From Brassica napus (Eukaryota; Streptophyta; Magnoliopsida; Brassicales; Brassicaceae), in assembly GCF_020379485.1 (NCBI RefSeq), contig NC_063451.1, forward strand, positions 25,960,630-26,024,629: a stretch of 64,000 bases of DNA, written 5' to 3'. Positions 23,293 through 36,533 of this stretch are shown one piece after another (the stretch's first letter is position 1; the number at the start of each line of letters is the position of its first letter). The notes below the pieces were generated by a model that was not told the DNA's origin, did not search any database, and worked only from the letters and a program-made list of their open reading frames with translations. The position numbers and the translations under genes were made by a program.

Positions 23293-24459
23293 TGATGAGT
23301 AATAGTAACTGAGGGGAAAGGATGCAAATATGACAGAGAGAAGAAAAACAGAGCTCACGTCTGTTTTCTTTTCTTCTTCTCTTCCTTTTAAGACGGTTTT
23401 ATATTTCTGTTTTTTTTTATGTCACTCTAATCAATCTTTTTTAGTGTGTCTTTTTGTATTTATTTTATTTTATTTTTCCAGCTAGAAAATCTAACAAAAT
23501 CTTTGGTTCATATTTATATGAAATTTTATTTTTAATTATTTTATGCCGTGCTCTAGGGTTGAAAAAATGAACTTTTATTTGAAAAAAATAGTACTAATAA
23601 ATTGAGATTTCTGAAGAATCCGGTGGGGGCCTATGCGAATATCATAGTGGAAAATATTCCTAAAATCAAATAATAGAGGAGAAGTCCGTACATCGAAATC
23701 GAAAATAACCATAGATAAAAGAGCTGAAAATGAGAACCTGGTTTAGTCACCATTACAATTCACAGTAGCAGCAGTGAAAGTAATCCGGTTCAATCAGTGA
23801 GTAAAATCTGACTCGGTTAGGATTGGGCTTACAAGAGATTTACATTAATTATGTATACAGTTATGATAAGGTGTTTGTTCTCCACGTTTCAATGTAATTT
23901 AAACATTTAGTTTACAATATCCAAAATTTAACCAAGATAATCTATATTGCTGCAGGTTTGCAAGTGTTCTTCTTACCACTTTTATGCTGTAGAAATATGT
24001 ATTTTTAAATATGGATAACAAAACAAAATATTATCTGTTCATTGTGATTGGTCAGTTACTACTTTATTATCAAGAATCAATATAGCATAATCCACCGAAT
24101 AAATAGTTGACAAACAAAAGAGAATAAATATAGTAAATTGAAACTGTTATTCGCCTAAGTATATCCATCTGATTTTCGAAATTTATATTATCCCAAACGG
24201 TTACTTACTTTACAAAAATGAACTAATCTAAAGAGCCAACTAACAAAAAAGGTGATTTATTTATGACAAAATATAATTTTCCAGTAAAACAAGAGGAAGG
24301 TGGGCAAATAATAATGCTTTGACGTCCACATTAAAATTAGGATCCGCGGGGCCCAGGAAATCTAAAGGAGGGCCCATTAATATTTGTTAGAACATTTCTT
24401 TATTAAGGCATTGGACTTTTCCTCTTTTTCTCCAAACATAATTTGCTGTTTCACTCTTT

Positions 24460-24518
24460 AGACACCACAGCGTATCCCTTGACAAAAAAAAAAAAAAAAA
24501 AAGACACCACAGCGTATC
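24460..24518 (+). repeat. Micro-insertion: ccttgac plus poly(A), 17-bp direct repeats
   Basis: agacaccacagcgtatc occurs at 24460-24476 and 24502-24518, perfectly repeated. The 25 bases between are ccttgac followed only by A. This is the clearest of the micro-insertions. Confidence 0.75.
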
Positions 24519-24700
24519 AAATCTTGGAGATTGCTTTTACTTTGTCTTTCCCCACTAAAAATAAATAAAATATTTATAAATTTATTGTTTTCCTTTCTCA
24601 CAAAAAATAATCAAAATATTTATTGTCAACTTAACTTGTTAAAATGTTTGGTTCAAATAGATTTTATCTTGTTATAGAAATATTATTACTTTGTAAGAAT

Positions 24701-24746
24701 TATATGACATGGGTTCCTGACCAAAAATATATATATGACATGGGTT
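24701..24746 (+). repeat. Micro-insertion: cctgacc plus short A run, 15-bp direct repeats
   Basis: tatatgacatgggtt occurs at 24701-24715 and 24732-24746. The 16 bases between read cctgacc, five A, then tata. Confidence 0.6.
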
Positions 24747-25480
24747 TAAATTAAAATATATTGTCACCGCAAAAGCATAGAACCAGGTAGAAAGAAAAAT
24801 GTACAGTGACGTGTGAAATCAGATTTTACAATGGATTGGATATATCCAATCATTTTTTAAATTGCGAAATTTAAGATTGATTTGTGAAATGATTTTTCAA
24901 ACGATATGGGCCAACGAATGATGGATCAAATCTTCATGATGTCAACTACAAATCCAGGATTGAACAAATAAAATTCATAATAGTAGTGATGGACGTGTCG
25001 CACATAAAATCAAAGTTTATACTCCTATTTGTTTATAGGAACTTTGAACATCAAATGAAGACATTGACATTTCCCCTTTAATAAATTTTATTTTGGTGCT
25101 TGAATACGTTTTGGAGCATCTTTTAATTCTAAATACTATTATTGTATGTGTGTATTTTCAGTTTTCTGTTAGACCATGCTAGAATATAATCATTAGTATT
25201 TCTAGCAATAAAAGTAACTAAATAGTTGACTAACTATATAATATCCAATGTCGCATTCAAATTCTAAAACAATAAAGCATGCTAAAATGCACTTAACCTA
25301 ATAAAACGATATATATTAGTATAAATTAAATTCCACAACAATATAAAACTAAATTTGGTATGCATTCTCAATTAGCCAAAATCATATGAATTGTCATCGT
25401 GTAATGTAATTTCCAACCCAAACACTGCAACGAAAGCATGCTAAAATAGAGTTTTAATGTAATTTTGACACAAAAATCTT

Positions 25481-26800
25481 TTTTAAGCCAACACTAAAAA
25501 TCACTCTGTTTTATTACAACACTATAATTTTACATTAAGTTTAGTGTGAAACTATTCACCCACTAAAACACTATTTATTTATTTTATTAATAAAATAAAT
25601 AATTAAATAAATAACAAATAAAAACATATATATATATAATATTAGCAAATAGCTTTTAGTGTAAATTTTGATGTTGTCGTTAGAGAAAACTTTATTTTTA
25701 GTGTTTGAAATTACACTAAAATAATGTGATTTAACACTATAATAATGTTATACTAGGTTAGGACCCGCCTTGTGCAGAACGAACATTATATATACTATTT
25801 TTATGTATTATATGTTCTTTTACATATTTATAAAATAATAAATATATATTGAATAATTAAAAAGTCAGTAACTATTACATATATAATTAAATTGATGTGA
25901 ACACATAAATAAATTTCATTAATCCAAACAATTACTTTTTCTATTTTATATTGTATATAATTAAATATAAATGACATTAACATATATATAGTATGTATTT
26001 TTAGTATTGATATATATTAAATGATGTTTTCTGCTCATATGGTTATTTTATCATTTGTATTTTTTTATAAAAAAAACTTTAAATAACTGATAACAAAATT
26101 TTCATTGTGTGATTAATAGTTTTGGTAATTTTTAAAAAATTCAAAGCTAAGTTTAAAATTTAAATATTAAGTTGTCCATATTTGTTCAATAACATTTACC
26201 AAAATATTTGTTCAAAGCAAATTTCAAAATTAAAATATTTATATATTTTAGATGGTATATAGTTTAATTTTAATATATATCTTTTACACTTAATATTTAT
26301 TAAATGAGACTTCTTACTTATATGATTTTGTAATCATTTATATTTTATCATAACAAAAACCTTTAAACCATGGATTGCAAGAATTTGAATGTGAGACTTT
26401 TAACAGTTTTAGTAATTTATAGCCGTTTAAAAAATTCAAAATATAACATATACAGAAAATTTAAAATTTTTATTATATGGTTAATGTAGTTGTTTAATTT
26501 ATTTTATTAATTTAAAGTAAACAAATATGATAGAGAATACACTAATTTTTATAAAATCTTTATTATTCAAAATCATTAATTTTCATATATAATTTAGCCA
26601 CATTAGGCAATTTCATAATTTTTATTTAAGAAAAGAATGAAAAACATTAATAACGAATTTATGGTTAGTTTAATAAAAAGTTTATTATATATTTAGATGA
26701 ACCAACATATTTTTCTAAAGATTCTAAGACTCATTGTGGTGATGACATATGACTATCTCAAATGTCGTAATGCTTCTCTTTTAATATACAGGGGATGCTG
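25481..26800. repeat. AT-rich repeat region, probable non-autonomous element
   Basis: At 25490-25710 an imperfect foldback (aacactaaaaat ... attttttagtgtt type arms) suggests a small MITE. From about 25750 (tactaggttaggacccgcc) to about 26790 (cttctcttttaatatacagg) the text resembles a dispersed Brassicaceae non-coding element. No gene and no transposase are visible. Class and edges are tentative. Confidence 0.35.
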
Positions 26801-26958
26801 GAGATGCTCTCGGTGAACCGACCCAGATTTTCATGTAACAATGTCATTGTCTAGGGATTATAAAACTTAGCACTCTGCTAATACCAACGCATCAATCATC
26901 ATTCGTTCGCACCAGTGTCGATCGTCTCTCAAGTCTCAATCGTAAAGCATGGACAAGG

Positions 26959-27075
26959 GCCGGGACAGAATAGCCTAGTGATAACACTAGAGTGAACTGG
27001 ATCCCAAGACACCTGGGTTCGAGTCCTCTGGGATTCCGGAGACCGCCCGTGAAAAAAAAAAAAAAAAAAAAAAAA
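26959..27075 (+). mobile_element. tRNA-derived SINE with poly(A) and target duplications
   Basis: A 117-bp insert. The A box is tagcctagtgataac (from 26971) and the B box is gggttcgagtcc (from 27015), as in Pol III-driven plant SINEs, and it ends in about 23 A. Both sides carry catggacaagg (26948-26958 and 27076-27086), an 11-bp target duplication. The body is short, so it is probably a small Brassicaceae SINE family member; I did not assign the family. Confidence 0.85.
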
Positions 27076-27086
27076 CATGGACAAGG

Positions 27087-27640
27087 AAAGCATACAATCC
27101 AAAATTCTCGAGAAAGTAAATAAGAGAGCACGAGACGAGATAAAAAAAAACATCATAACTAAAAGTTACTTAAAAGTTCATCATGGGCCTTAAACCTTTT
27201 CGGGTCTCTCCCCAATTGTTGTATTCGTTTTCCAGACATCAAATATTAAATGAACTTAAGAAAATCCATAACGGTCTGGAACTGGAAAGGTTGGCAGATC
27301 GGAGTAATATTAACTTTTATATAAAGCCTGAAGCTGAAGATACAAGGCCCAATACTAACTATAAGAAATTAAGGTTCCTAGACCTTAGGAAACCATTAAC
27401 CGCGGTTCTTACCCTGATGGTTAACCATTTAAAAAGAAAAAAAAAAAAATTAAGCAGCAGCCCTTAAACAAGTGCAGTAAGCGTCGGTTGTTCACACTGT
27501 TCGCAGATCCCACTGACACGTGGCGGTCCGCGATTGGTTCATTTTTAATTTTTTTTTTATCAGACAAAAACCAAAAAAAAATAAAAAAAATAAAAAAATA
27601 AACACTCCATTTGGGGTGCTAGCGATGCAGATGCTCTAAG
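27087..27640. repeat. Non-coding; Harbinger-like remnant at about 27390-27640
   Basis: The text aaccattaaccgcggttcttacc (27390 on) and gctagcgatgcagatgctc (27619-27637) resembles the two ends of the element at 10555-12170. Inside lies ttaaacaagtgcagtaagcg, close to ttaaacaagcacaataagcg in that element (near 10646). It probably belongs to the same family but is degenerate. I could not place its target duplication. Confidence 0.4.
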
Positions 27641-27899
27641 GAGGTTTTTCCCGTTGGGGTTCTTAATATATGTATTATGTATATATATGTATGTATATAT
27701 TATATATGTGTAAATAATTGTGAGGTCTATAATTATTGTAGAAACTCATAAATAAGGGTTCTTAGAGATTCTTAAAACCCTCTTTTAAGAATCCTTACCT
27801 ATGGAGTTCCACTGAACCCCACAATTACTTTTATATATATATATTATATAACACATATATTAAGAACCCCTACGAGAAGAACCCCTAGAGAATAACCTC
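27641..27899. mobile_element. Foldback MITE with long inverted repeats
   Basis: ggggttcttaatatatgt at 27656-27673 is exactly inverted at 27853-27870. The outer arms gaggttttttccc/gagaataacctc extend the pairing with mismatches to 27641 and 27899. The interior is AT-rich. Flanking duplications are unclear. Confidence 0.6.
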
Positions 27900-30800
27900 G
27901 TTGGAGGTGCTAACAACATCTCTATCCCACAGTATTTATTATCTGCGAAGTGAATAAAAATTATGATAGTATCTTACATGTTTATGACATGGTTTGCTTG
28001 CAATAACAATTATTTACGTGAATGATTTAGGAAATTCCAATAATATTATCTTGTTAGGGCTGTCGTGTTTCTTGTGTATTTTAAAAAAAAAATCAGAAAC
28101 GAGGACATTAGTTGTTATGCAGGCAAGTAACGCTGTGATTTTGTAAGTATTAACCGTTTCTTTGAACTGAGTCGGTATTAATATCTTGAAGTTAAAAAAT
28201 TATGACTTCTACATTTAGATATATATGTATCATTGTTTGTTTTCTTATTTATTCATCCATTAGCTATATGGTGTAGTTATAAATTCTGGTCTTAGCATTG
28301 GTGGTCTTCTTTTCCTTTCCCATAAATATATTGAATAAGATATAAGGTTGAAGTGCTTGTTGGAGTCGTCTAGAAGAGAAGCAATGATTTGATTAATCGT
28401 AGAGGCAAACTGCGTGGACCACATTGGATACTCTAATCATATATCTTATTCGACCTAATTGAAAAAGTTTTAAACTAATTCAACTTACATCATTATATCC
28501 ATTTTTCTTTAATATCATGTGCTAGTTTTCGTTTTTATTGGCTCTAGCTTAATTTATTACTAAGGTTTTAGCTTCATTTAAACCTAACTAAGTAGAATGA
28601 AATTTTTATTAGATCTATTTGGCAATTTTTATATAAGATCTGTATTTGATATAACAGACACTGTGTTAAGGCTAGTATATCATATCATTTATGAATAGAG
28701 TGTCCTCTTGCCAATAAGTTTTATATGCTATAACTTTAATAGAAACAATTTGAGTAAATTTGTTTTCTTAAAGAAGTTATGTTTGTTCTTGAATTACATG
28801 CTAAACATGGAATGTTATATAGTTGTATTCAGATTGTCAACAACTACATTATTATCGAGATGCATGAGAAAAATATCTCAACTTCGGCTATATTGAATGA
28901 GTTAGCAGCACTCTAAATGGTTTAACGCAAATTTGTGATACTTGGCACGCCCTTATTAGTTATAGCTTTCCTTATCAACATACAAATACTGCATTTAGCC
29001 TTTTATTGGTCAACACTAGAGTTAAATCTTACATTAACATGGTAGTATGCAAGTTTTACGGGTAAAGTAAACTAACTACCTTTTCAGACATGGTTGTTGC
29101 ATTGATGTTACATTGCTGGATGGGAAAACAATTAAAGAGGTGGAAATAGTTGATATATATCATATAAATATATATAAAATATTACGGAAACCAACCCACC
29201 CACCTAGTAGCCAGCCACCGTAAAGAAACTTTCGAAAAAAAAGAAGAAAAAAAACACATAATGGGCTAAAATTATTCCACATCTTATTGGATAAATATAA
29301 GAGTATTGTTGACAGCATACTTATTTGGAATTCTTCTTTATCTAGTATAGTACTTAAAACTAAAATAAAATAAAGGACCTGAGAGAGAGGAAAGAGCTTT
29401 TAATTGCATGCGACACCAATTGGTGGCAAGAAAGTCTTCCAATCAGGGATCTTAGGTTGTACGAGTGGTATTATTACAACACCTAATAACGATTAATTAT
29501 TATTATTTCAATTAATTGTCTTGATCTATCTTTTAAGTTACATAGCAGTGGGGTCGTAATGGAACAACTGTCCAAACCAAATGCCATTTCATTATAATTA
29601 TTTTATCAAAATAAGATTATCCTATGACTTGATTCACCTGAAATAGAATAATCTATACTCTTTCGCTTAATATGTTATATATTTCTGTCTAAAATAATGT
29701 CTTCTCATGCTTTATGAAGATTTGCCCAAGATCTTGTTTTGAAGATTAAACTCAAGAATATATTTTTTATTTGTTGTATAGTATAGATGCTTGCATCATT
29801 GCCCACTTCTTGTATTCCTTCATTTGGCAACTAACAATTCCCCTCTTTAATTTAACATTTAATTAGCATTTATTAAACATGGTCAATATAGGCCTTTTTT
29901 TTCTTTTCTCACGGTGACTAGACAAATGAGATTTGGTTTATGTGGAAGACATTGCGATAAGCTATAAAGAAGCTTCAATCCATGTTCCATGATCAGTTCT
30001 GTAATTCTCCATGCCAGCAACTTTAGTTGATGGAAAAAATTTAAACATATAATAAATATACATGACAAAGGGTCCGAATGACCCGCGGTCGTAATAATAA
30101 TAAAAACATATAAATTATAGGTATATATATAGATTTTTTGTTACGGTACGGAACAGTTAGAAATATTCAAAACCAAAGAATAACTTAAATTTATAGACTG
30201 ATTATGTTTTTTAGATGAGAACACTGGAAGACATCTCATTTGTTTTTGTATAAGAAGGAACAATTTAATAAAAAAAAAATTAATAAATGATGGTGGATGT
30301 ACAATATAATGGTTACTGCGTGCCATTGGGATAGTTAAACTTTAACATTATTTTTGGAATCAAAGTATTATCCTTCCGGTTGATTTATTTTGGGTTATAT
30401 TGGTTAGCTTTATTTCTTCATATCTTTCTTTGACTTGTGGTTTTATTTCTAATATGATAGTAACATCTTAATCTTCTCTTTGAGCTTAGAATATAACTTT
30501 TGTATTGATTGTCACAAGTGGTGTGATCATAGCTGCATATCCCTTTTCATATACAATTTTAAATTATGCATATCTCAACTTAATCAAACTATTTTATACG
30601 CGCACAAACAACTATTTTATACACGCACTAAACAGAAAGTATTTTTCCCACGATATTTTAAAGTCACGGGTTGTAAAAATTAAGCAAATGTGTATAATGT
30701 AATATGCATAAGACAAAGATGAAACAAGTTGACAAGTTAAGTCGTTTGCATATACATAGGCGCGTGGTTTCCACATATTTGTATAAAAAGTATTCCATGT

Positions 30801-31118
30801 TTAGTGTAATATTTGTATTAAGTACATATATAAGTACCTATCGAGTTTATTTTCCAAGATCATTTCTCGTCACACCTTAGATTCAAACAAATACTATATT
30901 ATAAAACCCTAAACAATATAAGTCGATGCTGTTCATGACTAATATAAAAACCCTTCCAGTAATATATTATAGCACAGATGCAATGCATCATTAATTACAA
31001 ATTATTAAACTAAACACCCTCCGTCTCTCGACCTTTGCTATATAAAGAAGATCATTTACGTACATATCCTAAAGCTAATTAAACCAACCAGAATACATAT
31101 ACACATATATCACCGACA
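27900..31118. other. AT-rich intergenic DNA and ZFP5 promoter side
   Basis: I see no coding sequence, RNA gene or clear transposon here. The last few hundred bases before 31119 should include the ZFP5-like promoter; a tatataaag motif lies near 31040, about 80 bp before the start codon. Confidence 0.4.
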
Positions 31119-31739
31119 ATGTCTCGCACATGCGAAAGCTCCTCAGGCTCGTCCTCCGACAAGACCATTAAACTGTTCGGCTTCGAACTCATCAGCGGTG
31201 GTAATCGTTCCCCTGAAGTCACAACGGCGGATAGTGTAAGCTCTTCAACGAAAAACACGACGTCGTTTATAGCTAAAAGACTCGAGTGCCAATACTGTGG
31301 AAAAGAGTTTGCAAATTCTCAAGCCTTGGGTGGTCACCAAAACGCTCACAAGAAGGAGAGGTTGAAGAAGAAGAGGCTTCAGCTTCAAGCTCGACGAGCT
31401 AGCATCGGCTATTATCTCACCAGCCACCACCAACCAATGACGACGTCGTTTCAGAGACCATACAAGACGCCGTCATATTGCGCCTTCTCTTCCATGCACG
31501 TGAATAATCAAATGGGTGTGTTCAATGATGAGTGGTCTCCGATTTCGTCGCAGATTAGCTTTGGTAATAAGGACACGTCTCAAGATATTATTGAACAAAA
31601 TGGTGAGATGGGTAAGGTGTATGGGGGTGTGAGACAAAACATGATTCAGTTCCAGAGAGATCTGACTTCTCGTTCTGATTCGAAGAGAAGCATTAAGTCG
31701 CTGGATCTTCATCTGGGGATGGCTGGAGATACGGTATAG
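31119..31739 (+). CDS. ZFP5: C2H2 zinc-finger transcription factor, ZFP5-like
   Basis: A single-exon gene of 206 residues. One plant-type finger runs from C57 to H77 ([21 protein letters not shown] without its last residues) and contains the QALGGH DNA-contact motif. A basic stretch follows ([16 protein letters not shown]). Near the C terminus LDLHLGM is an EAR-type repression motif. It is nearly collinear with Arabidopsis ZFP5 as I recall it, which promotes trichome and root-hair formation in the gibberellin and cytokinin pathways. The Arabidopsis protein starts a few residues earlier; the first usable ATG here is at 31119. It lies divergent from the ARR4-like gene, as in the recalled Arabidopsis order. 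Confidence 0.94.
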   Translation: MSRTCESSSGSSSDKTIKLFGFELISGGNRSPEVTTADSVSSSTKNTTSFIAKRLECQYCGKEFANSQALGGHQNAHKKERLKKKRLQLQARRASIGYYLTSHHQPMTTSFQRPYKTPSYCAFSSMHVNNQMGVFNDEWSPISSQISFGNKDTSQDIIEQNGEMGKVYGGVRQNMIQFQRDLTSRSDSKRSIKSLDLHLGMAGDTV

Positions 31740-32040
31740 CATAGAGAGATATGATTTAAAATGTATACTAGTGATGTATTTTATTGCTGAAGAAAACGAG
31801 ACATAGTATTCTTGATGAAATTTGAGTTGTATTTGTTTAGGTTTATCTATGTTTTTAATTCATTTCAGCAAGTGATGTTATATAATTATTTTTCTTAACA
31901 ATCTCAAATAGATTACAGTATAAAATTCGCAATATATATTAAAAAAAATTCCAACCATCGCCCAATTAAGAAAACAGTAGATCGGAGCAAGACTCCAAGT
32001 ACTAGTCACAATATAATTTTCTTATCCCTATCACATCTAA
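31740..32040. other. ZFP5 3' flank
   Basis: Non-coding. It probably contains the 3' UTR and polyadenylation region of the ZFP5-like gene. No other feature seen. Confidence 0.4.
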
Positions 32041-32509
32041 TGAGACTCTTAATTGTTTTTTTTAGTAATAAATGTGTCTTAAGAACTTTACTGAGATCTC
32101 TAAATTTTTGTCCTCCAATGCAAGTATTTTATTTAAGGATTTAAAAAAAAACATGTTTTATTTTGGTTAGCTACAAACTACACAATTGACATCAACACAA
32201 GTCACTACAACTAATCAAAACCTGAGGAATCATACAAACTAAGCAAAATTTATAACCAGTTTATAATGAAACTCAGCCCATGAACATTTCAACAAGAAAA
32301 AAACAAAGAACACAGTCCTACTCCATCCTTGTCCTAAAAAACTGGAGATTCTTGTACATAAAATCGATCAGAGCCGAAAAGAGGAGCTGGACGTCAGCCA
32401 ACCCCATAAACCTTAGAAGATGGAGAAGGAGAGAGTTACCTGCCAAATGCAACGGAGACGGGTTTTGGCACTAGAAAAAATTCCACACCTTCAAGAACCA
32501 TCACTTTAC

Positions 32510-32597
32510 CGTAGAGAGCATCTCCTTTCTCAGCGTGGTCAAATTCAGACTGAGGCATCACCATAGGCTGTAACTTAACCCTCCCACCACGTTTGTT
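32510..32597 (-). pseudogene. Captured ferritin exon with its splice sites
   Basis: The minus strand encodes [19 protein letters not shown], then [10 protein letters not shown]. Plant ferritins read almost the same here ([22 protein letters not shown]). An acceptor (gtgtgcag) precedes AAC and a donor (gtaaag) follows TACG, so the exon was copied with flanking intron DNA, not from mRNA. No other ferritin exon is visible nearby, so it cannot make a ferritin. LQPMV against the usual LQSIV suggests drift. Confidence 0.75.
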
Positions 32598-33394
32598 CTG
32601 CACACCACAAAACCCAAAACAAAACAGAGTCAGAAACAAAACAGAGTCAGTCCATCAACATCTCAACGTGGTCTCGTTCCTCCACAGCCGTTCTTTAAGC
32701 TATCCTAGACACTGCACAACTAGCAACTGAACAATCACACACCTGTCTCATCATTTAACAAGCTCCATCCCTTATAATGATCAAATGCTCTCGTCTTTGC
32801 ATGCATCAATACTTACAACATCCTGCAAAGATAAACAAGGCTTCACATCGCCATTTTATTTTCTTGCAGAGACAGAGCAAAATAGAACTAAAACTAAGAT
32901 CATAAAAGAACAAAACCTTGCAAAAGACTCTGGTTGCTTCGAAATCAAAGGGCTTCATCAAGTTCACATATAATATTTAAAAACGAGAGCATTGTCACCG
33001 AGCAACCAAATATATGAACAACTTCACAGAGAATTATACCACAAGATAACAATAATACATCAATATGAAACATCAAAGTTCTCTCCTTTATGTTCTCACA
33101 ACGTTTATAGGTTCAAACAAGTTAAAGCTTTAACATTCAATAAGATCAGCAGAAAAAGTCAGATTCTCATATGCTAAGTAAAATCAAAGATCAATTCAAC
33201 ACAGAAGAGAAACTATGATTCCACATACACACCATATATATCTCTCTACGTTCCAATCAAATGAGTAAAAGTAACAAAATCAGCATACATGATGAACCAA
33301 TCATCAACGATGTACCTGATCGCCAACTATATGAGAATCTAGAAACTCTTATCAATCTGAATCAAAAGAATTAGACTTGGAAGCAGAAGCATAA

Positions 33395-33588
33395 TCAAAA
33401 GAGAGGGAGGAGCACGGAGGAGCCAGTGATGGGGTGGTTCTGTTTGTCGCCACCGGGAATCTCCGGAAACTCCTTGACGATTCGGTGATTGATGAAGTCG
33501 AACGGGATCGATCTCTGGTTGGCGAATATGAATAGATTTCCGTCGGGAAAAATATGAAGAAACGGATAAAGATTGCTCTCGAGTTCGT

Positions 33589-33591
<3 letters not shown>
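33395..33591 (-). pseudogene. Captured glyoxal/galactose oxidase fragment
   Basis: The minus strand reads LDELESNLYPFLHIFPDGNL, then FIFANQRSIPFDF, then VKEFPEIPGGDKQN and TGSSVLLPL. This matches the N-terminal propeller region of plant glyoxal oxidase (GLOX) proteins. It begins abruptly at a GA microsatellite and ends at a stop soon after VLLPLF. About 65 codons are kept, against several hundred in the full enzyme, and the copper-site residues are absent. It is a non-functional fragment, probably captured with the ferritin exon. Confidence 0.72.

Positions 33592-33643
<52 letters not shown>
33591..33643. repeat. (GA)n microsatellite
   Basis: About 53 bp of uninterrupted AG/GA repeats directly abutting the glyoxal-oxidase fragment. 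Confidence 0.95.
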
Positions 33644-33646
<3 letters not shown>

Positions 33647-33920
33647 GTGTTACTAAGAAACGTTTCTTCCATCGCTTAATTAGGATCCGTTGCTTAGCTT
33701 ATTTGCCATTTTTTTCTTTTTCTTTAATTACTAAATACACTAAAAACCCCTTAAGAGCCATGTGTTAAAGATGCTCTTAGGTTATCAACCTAATACTAAT
33801 CGACAAGGTTTCTATATTTTTAGTCATTAAATATTCTGTGATATGTTCTAAATGGTGCATTGCTTAATAGGTAGAGAAAACATATCGAAACATTCATTTT
33901 CTTATTGTTAGAGTTAATTA

Positions 33921-34061
33921 AGAGCATCTCCAACCTCACTCTATATTTTACTCCAAAATATGAAAAATGAAGTGATTCTTTTATTTGTTGTTCATTACTC
34001 CATCTTTCACTCAATTTTTTCAATTTTGAAGTAAAATAAGGAGTGAAGTTAGAGATGCCCT
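33921..34061. mobile_element. MITE with about 35-bp terminal inverted repeats
   Basis: The left arm begins AGAGCATCTCCAACCTCACT. The right arm, inverted, begins AGGGCATCTCTAACTTCACT, and pairing continues to about 35 bp with a few mismatches. TA flanks both sides (33919-33920 and 34062-34063). The element is 141 bp, AT-rich and non-coding. The TA duplication suggests a Tc1/mariner-type mobiliser; a Harbinger origin is less well supported. Confidence 0.75.
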
Positions 34062-34063
34062 TA

Positions 34064-34446
34064 TACATTCACTTTTGCTTAGTCTATTTTTTAGAACGAG
34101 TACTCTATTTATCAATTTATGTGTGCGTGCTTCTTTGTTGGTGCATTTTATATATCGACGTACATAAATATTTACAAACTGTACTAGTGGTGCATACATC
34201 TGCTGATACGTGCATACGTGCGTACAAGCACTAGTTTGTAGTCAAATTTCAAATATTTGCTAGAAATTTCATACCAAAGGTTACAAAATGATATAATGCA
34301 ATTAATATTAATTAATAAGCGTAAATGAATATATTAATTACAGATTTACAAGCTTATGAACTTTAACAAGATTCATGTAATTCGTGATAAAGTCATTTAA
34401 TTTGTTATGTTATACATATACGTATGGACATTATATAACACACACA
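34064..34446. other. Short AT-rich non-coding stretch
   Basis: No feature recognised between the MITE and the hAT-like element. Confidence 0.4.
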
Positions 34447-35601
<1,155 letters not shown>

Positions 35602-35956
35602 CATATATATATATATATGTTTATACAAACTTAATGTTTATCTTATGACCTAAGAACATAAATGGTAATGAACTTTATAAATTCCATAATTTAACCATAT
35701 ATTATTCATAATAACCAAGTTTATAAGAAGATATGCCCTTTTCAAAAAAAAAGTTTATAAAAGAATGATTTTGCTTTAAATTCCTCATTTTTTAAAATGA
35801 GTCTTTTTGAGGATTTGATTATGTTTTTACTAAGTTGGAGAGATAGAAATATGTGAATTGTGAATAATCTTACGAAGAACCAAATAGGTGAATTTTAGTG
35901 GTGGCATTTCTTGACTTAGATTTTATTCTTTCAAATAGATTTGGTGTAAGATTGAT
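35602..35956. other. Intergenic DNA left of MULE copy 1
   Basis: Non-coding AT-rich DNA. It contains a possible micro-insertion at 35717-35765 (core repeat aagtttataa around tatgcccttttc plus A run). Confidence 0.4.
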
Positions 35957-35965
35957 TTGAATTTT
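35957..35965. repeat. 9-bp target-site duplication of MULE copy 1 (left)
   Basis: TTGAATTTT directly precedes the left terminal repeat and recurs at 44329-44337 directly after the right one. Nine bases is the hallmark of Mutator-like insertion. Confidence 0.92.
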
Positions 35966-36436
35966 GGGAGAATTGGAAAAACAAGACACTTTCGAAGTTT
36001 GTTTGTCAAAATAAGACTTTGGTCGTTTTGGACTGGTTTTGCCCTTGTGTTGTGGAAAAAATAGTAAACTTAGGTAAAAAAATATAAAAAAATGTAGAAT
36101 CATTAGAAACCAAAGTATTTATACTTTTATGTTTAAATTTAATTTTTAAAAATTGTGGAACTATGTTTTATTTAATATCAAAGCTATAACAGAATACTTA
36201 TTCTAGCCATCTACGTAGTCTACAAATCGAATATAAAGTATTGTACATAGGTTTACCTTGGATAGAAAATATAAACTACACTTTCTTCAATAGTTTACCT
36301 TAGCTAGATTTTTTGTCGTAATATTCTATCTTGATATCTTCAGTCTACCTACGGCTTTTTTACAAGTTCTATCCTAGAGTAAGTGAAATACCTTTTCTTT
36401 TTTACAAGTCATACCTTGTTCTGCCTTTTACTATAT

Positions 36437-36533
36437 AATAGCCTAAGGCAGAATGTAGTTTCCATTCTCTCTACATATTTCTGCCTAAGGCAGAATGTAG
36501 TTTCCATTCTCTCTACATATTTCTGCCTTACGT
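36437..36533. repeat. Tandem duplication of about 48 bp in MULE copy 1 leader
   Basis: The unit around gcctaaggcagaatgtag occurs twice here (near 36441 and 36484) but once in copy 2 (near 45299). It lies between the terminal repeat and the transposase start, so it may alter the promoter. Confidence 0.8.

Larger units (their letters stand above)
23293..25480. other. ARR4 promoter side and AT-rich intergenic DNA
   Basis: The first few hundred bases upstream of 23292 (minus strand) should hold the ARR4 5' UTR and promoter; a CT-rich leader lies near 23340-23390. No other gene is visible. Two micro-insertions lie at 24460-24518 and 24701-24746. Confidence 0.4.
32040..33780 (-). mobile_element. 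Pack-type element carrying host gene fragments (edges tentative)
   Basis: The right end reads aaccccttaagagcc...aaagatgctcTTA (to about 33780), an inverted copy of the GAGCATC ends seen in neighbouring Harbinger-like elements. The left end (gtcttaagaactttactgag, about 32071-32090) is only loosely similar. Inside, on the minus strand, are an 88-bp ferritin exon and a glyoxal-oxidase N-terminal fragment. Transposon ends around pieces of unrelated genes indicate gene capture. The left boundary is uncertain. Confidence 0.5.

Noticed and set aside
30480..30702. Overlapping small open frames upstream of ZFP5.
   Set aside because: Short, AT-driven, no family features, and no supporting splice or leader sequence.
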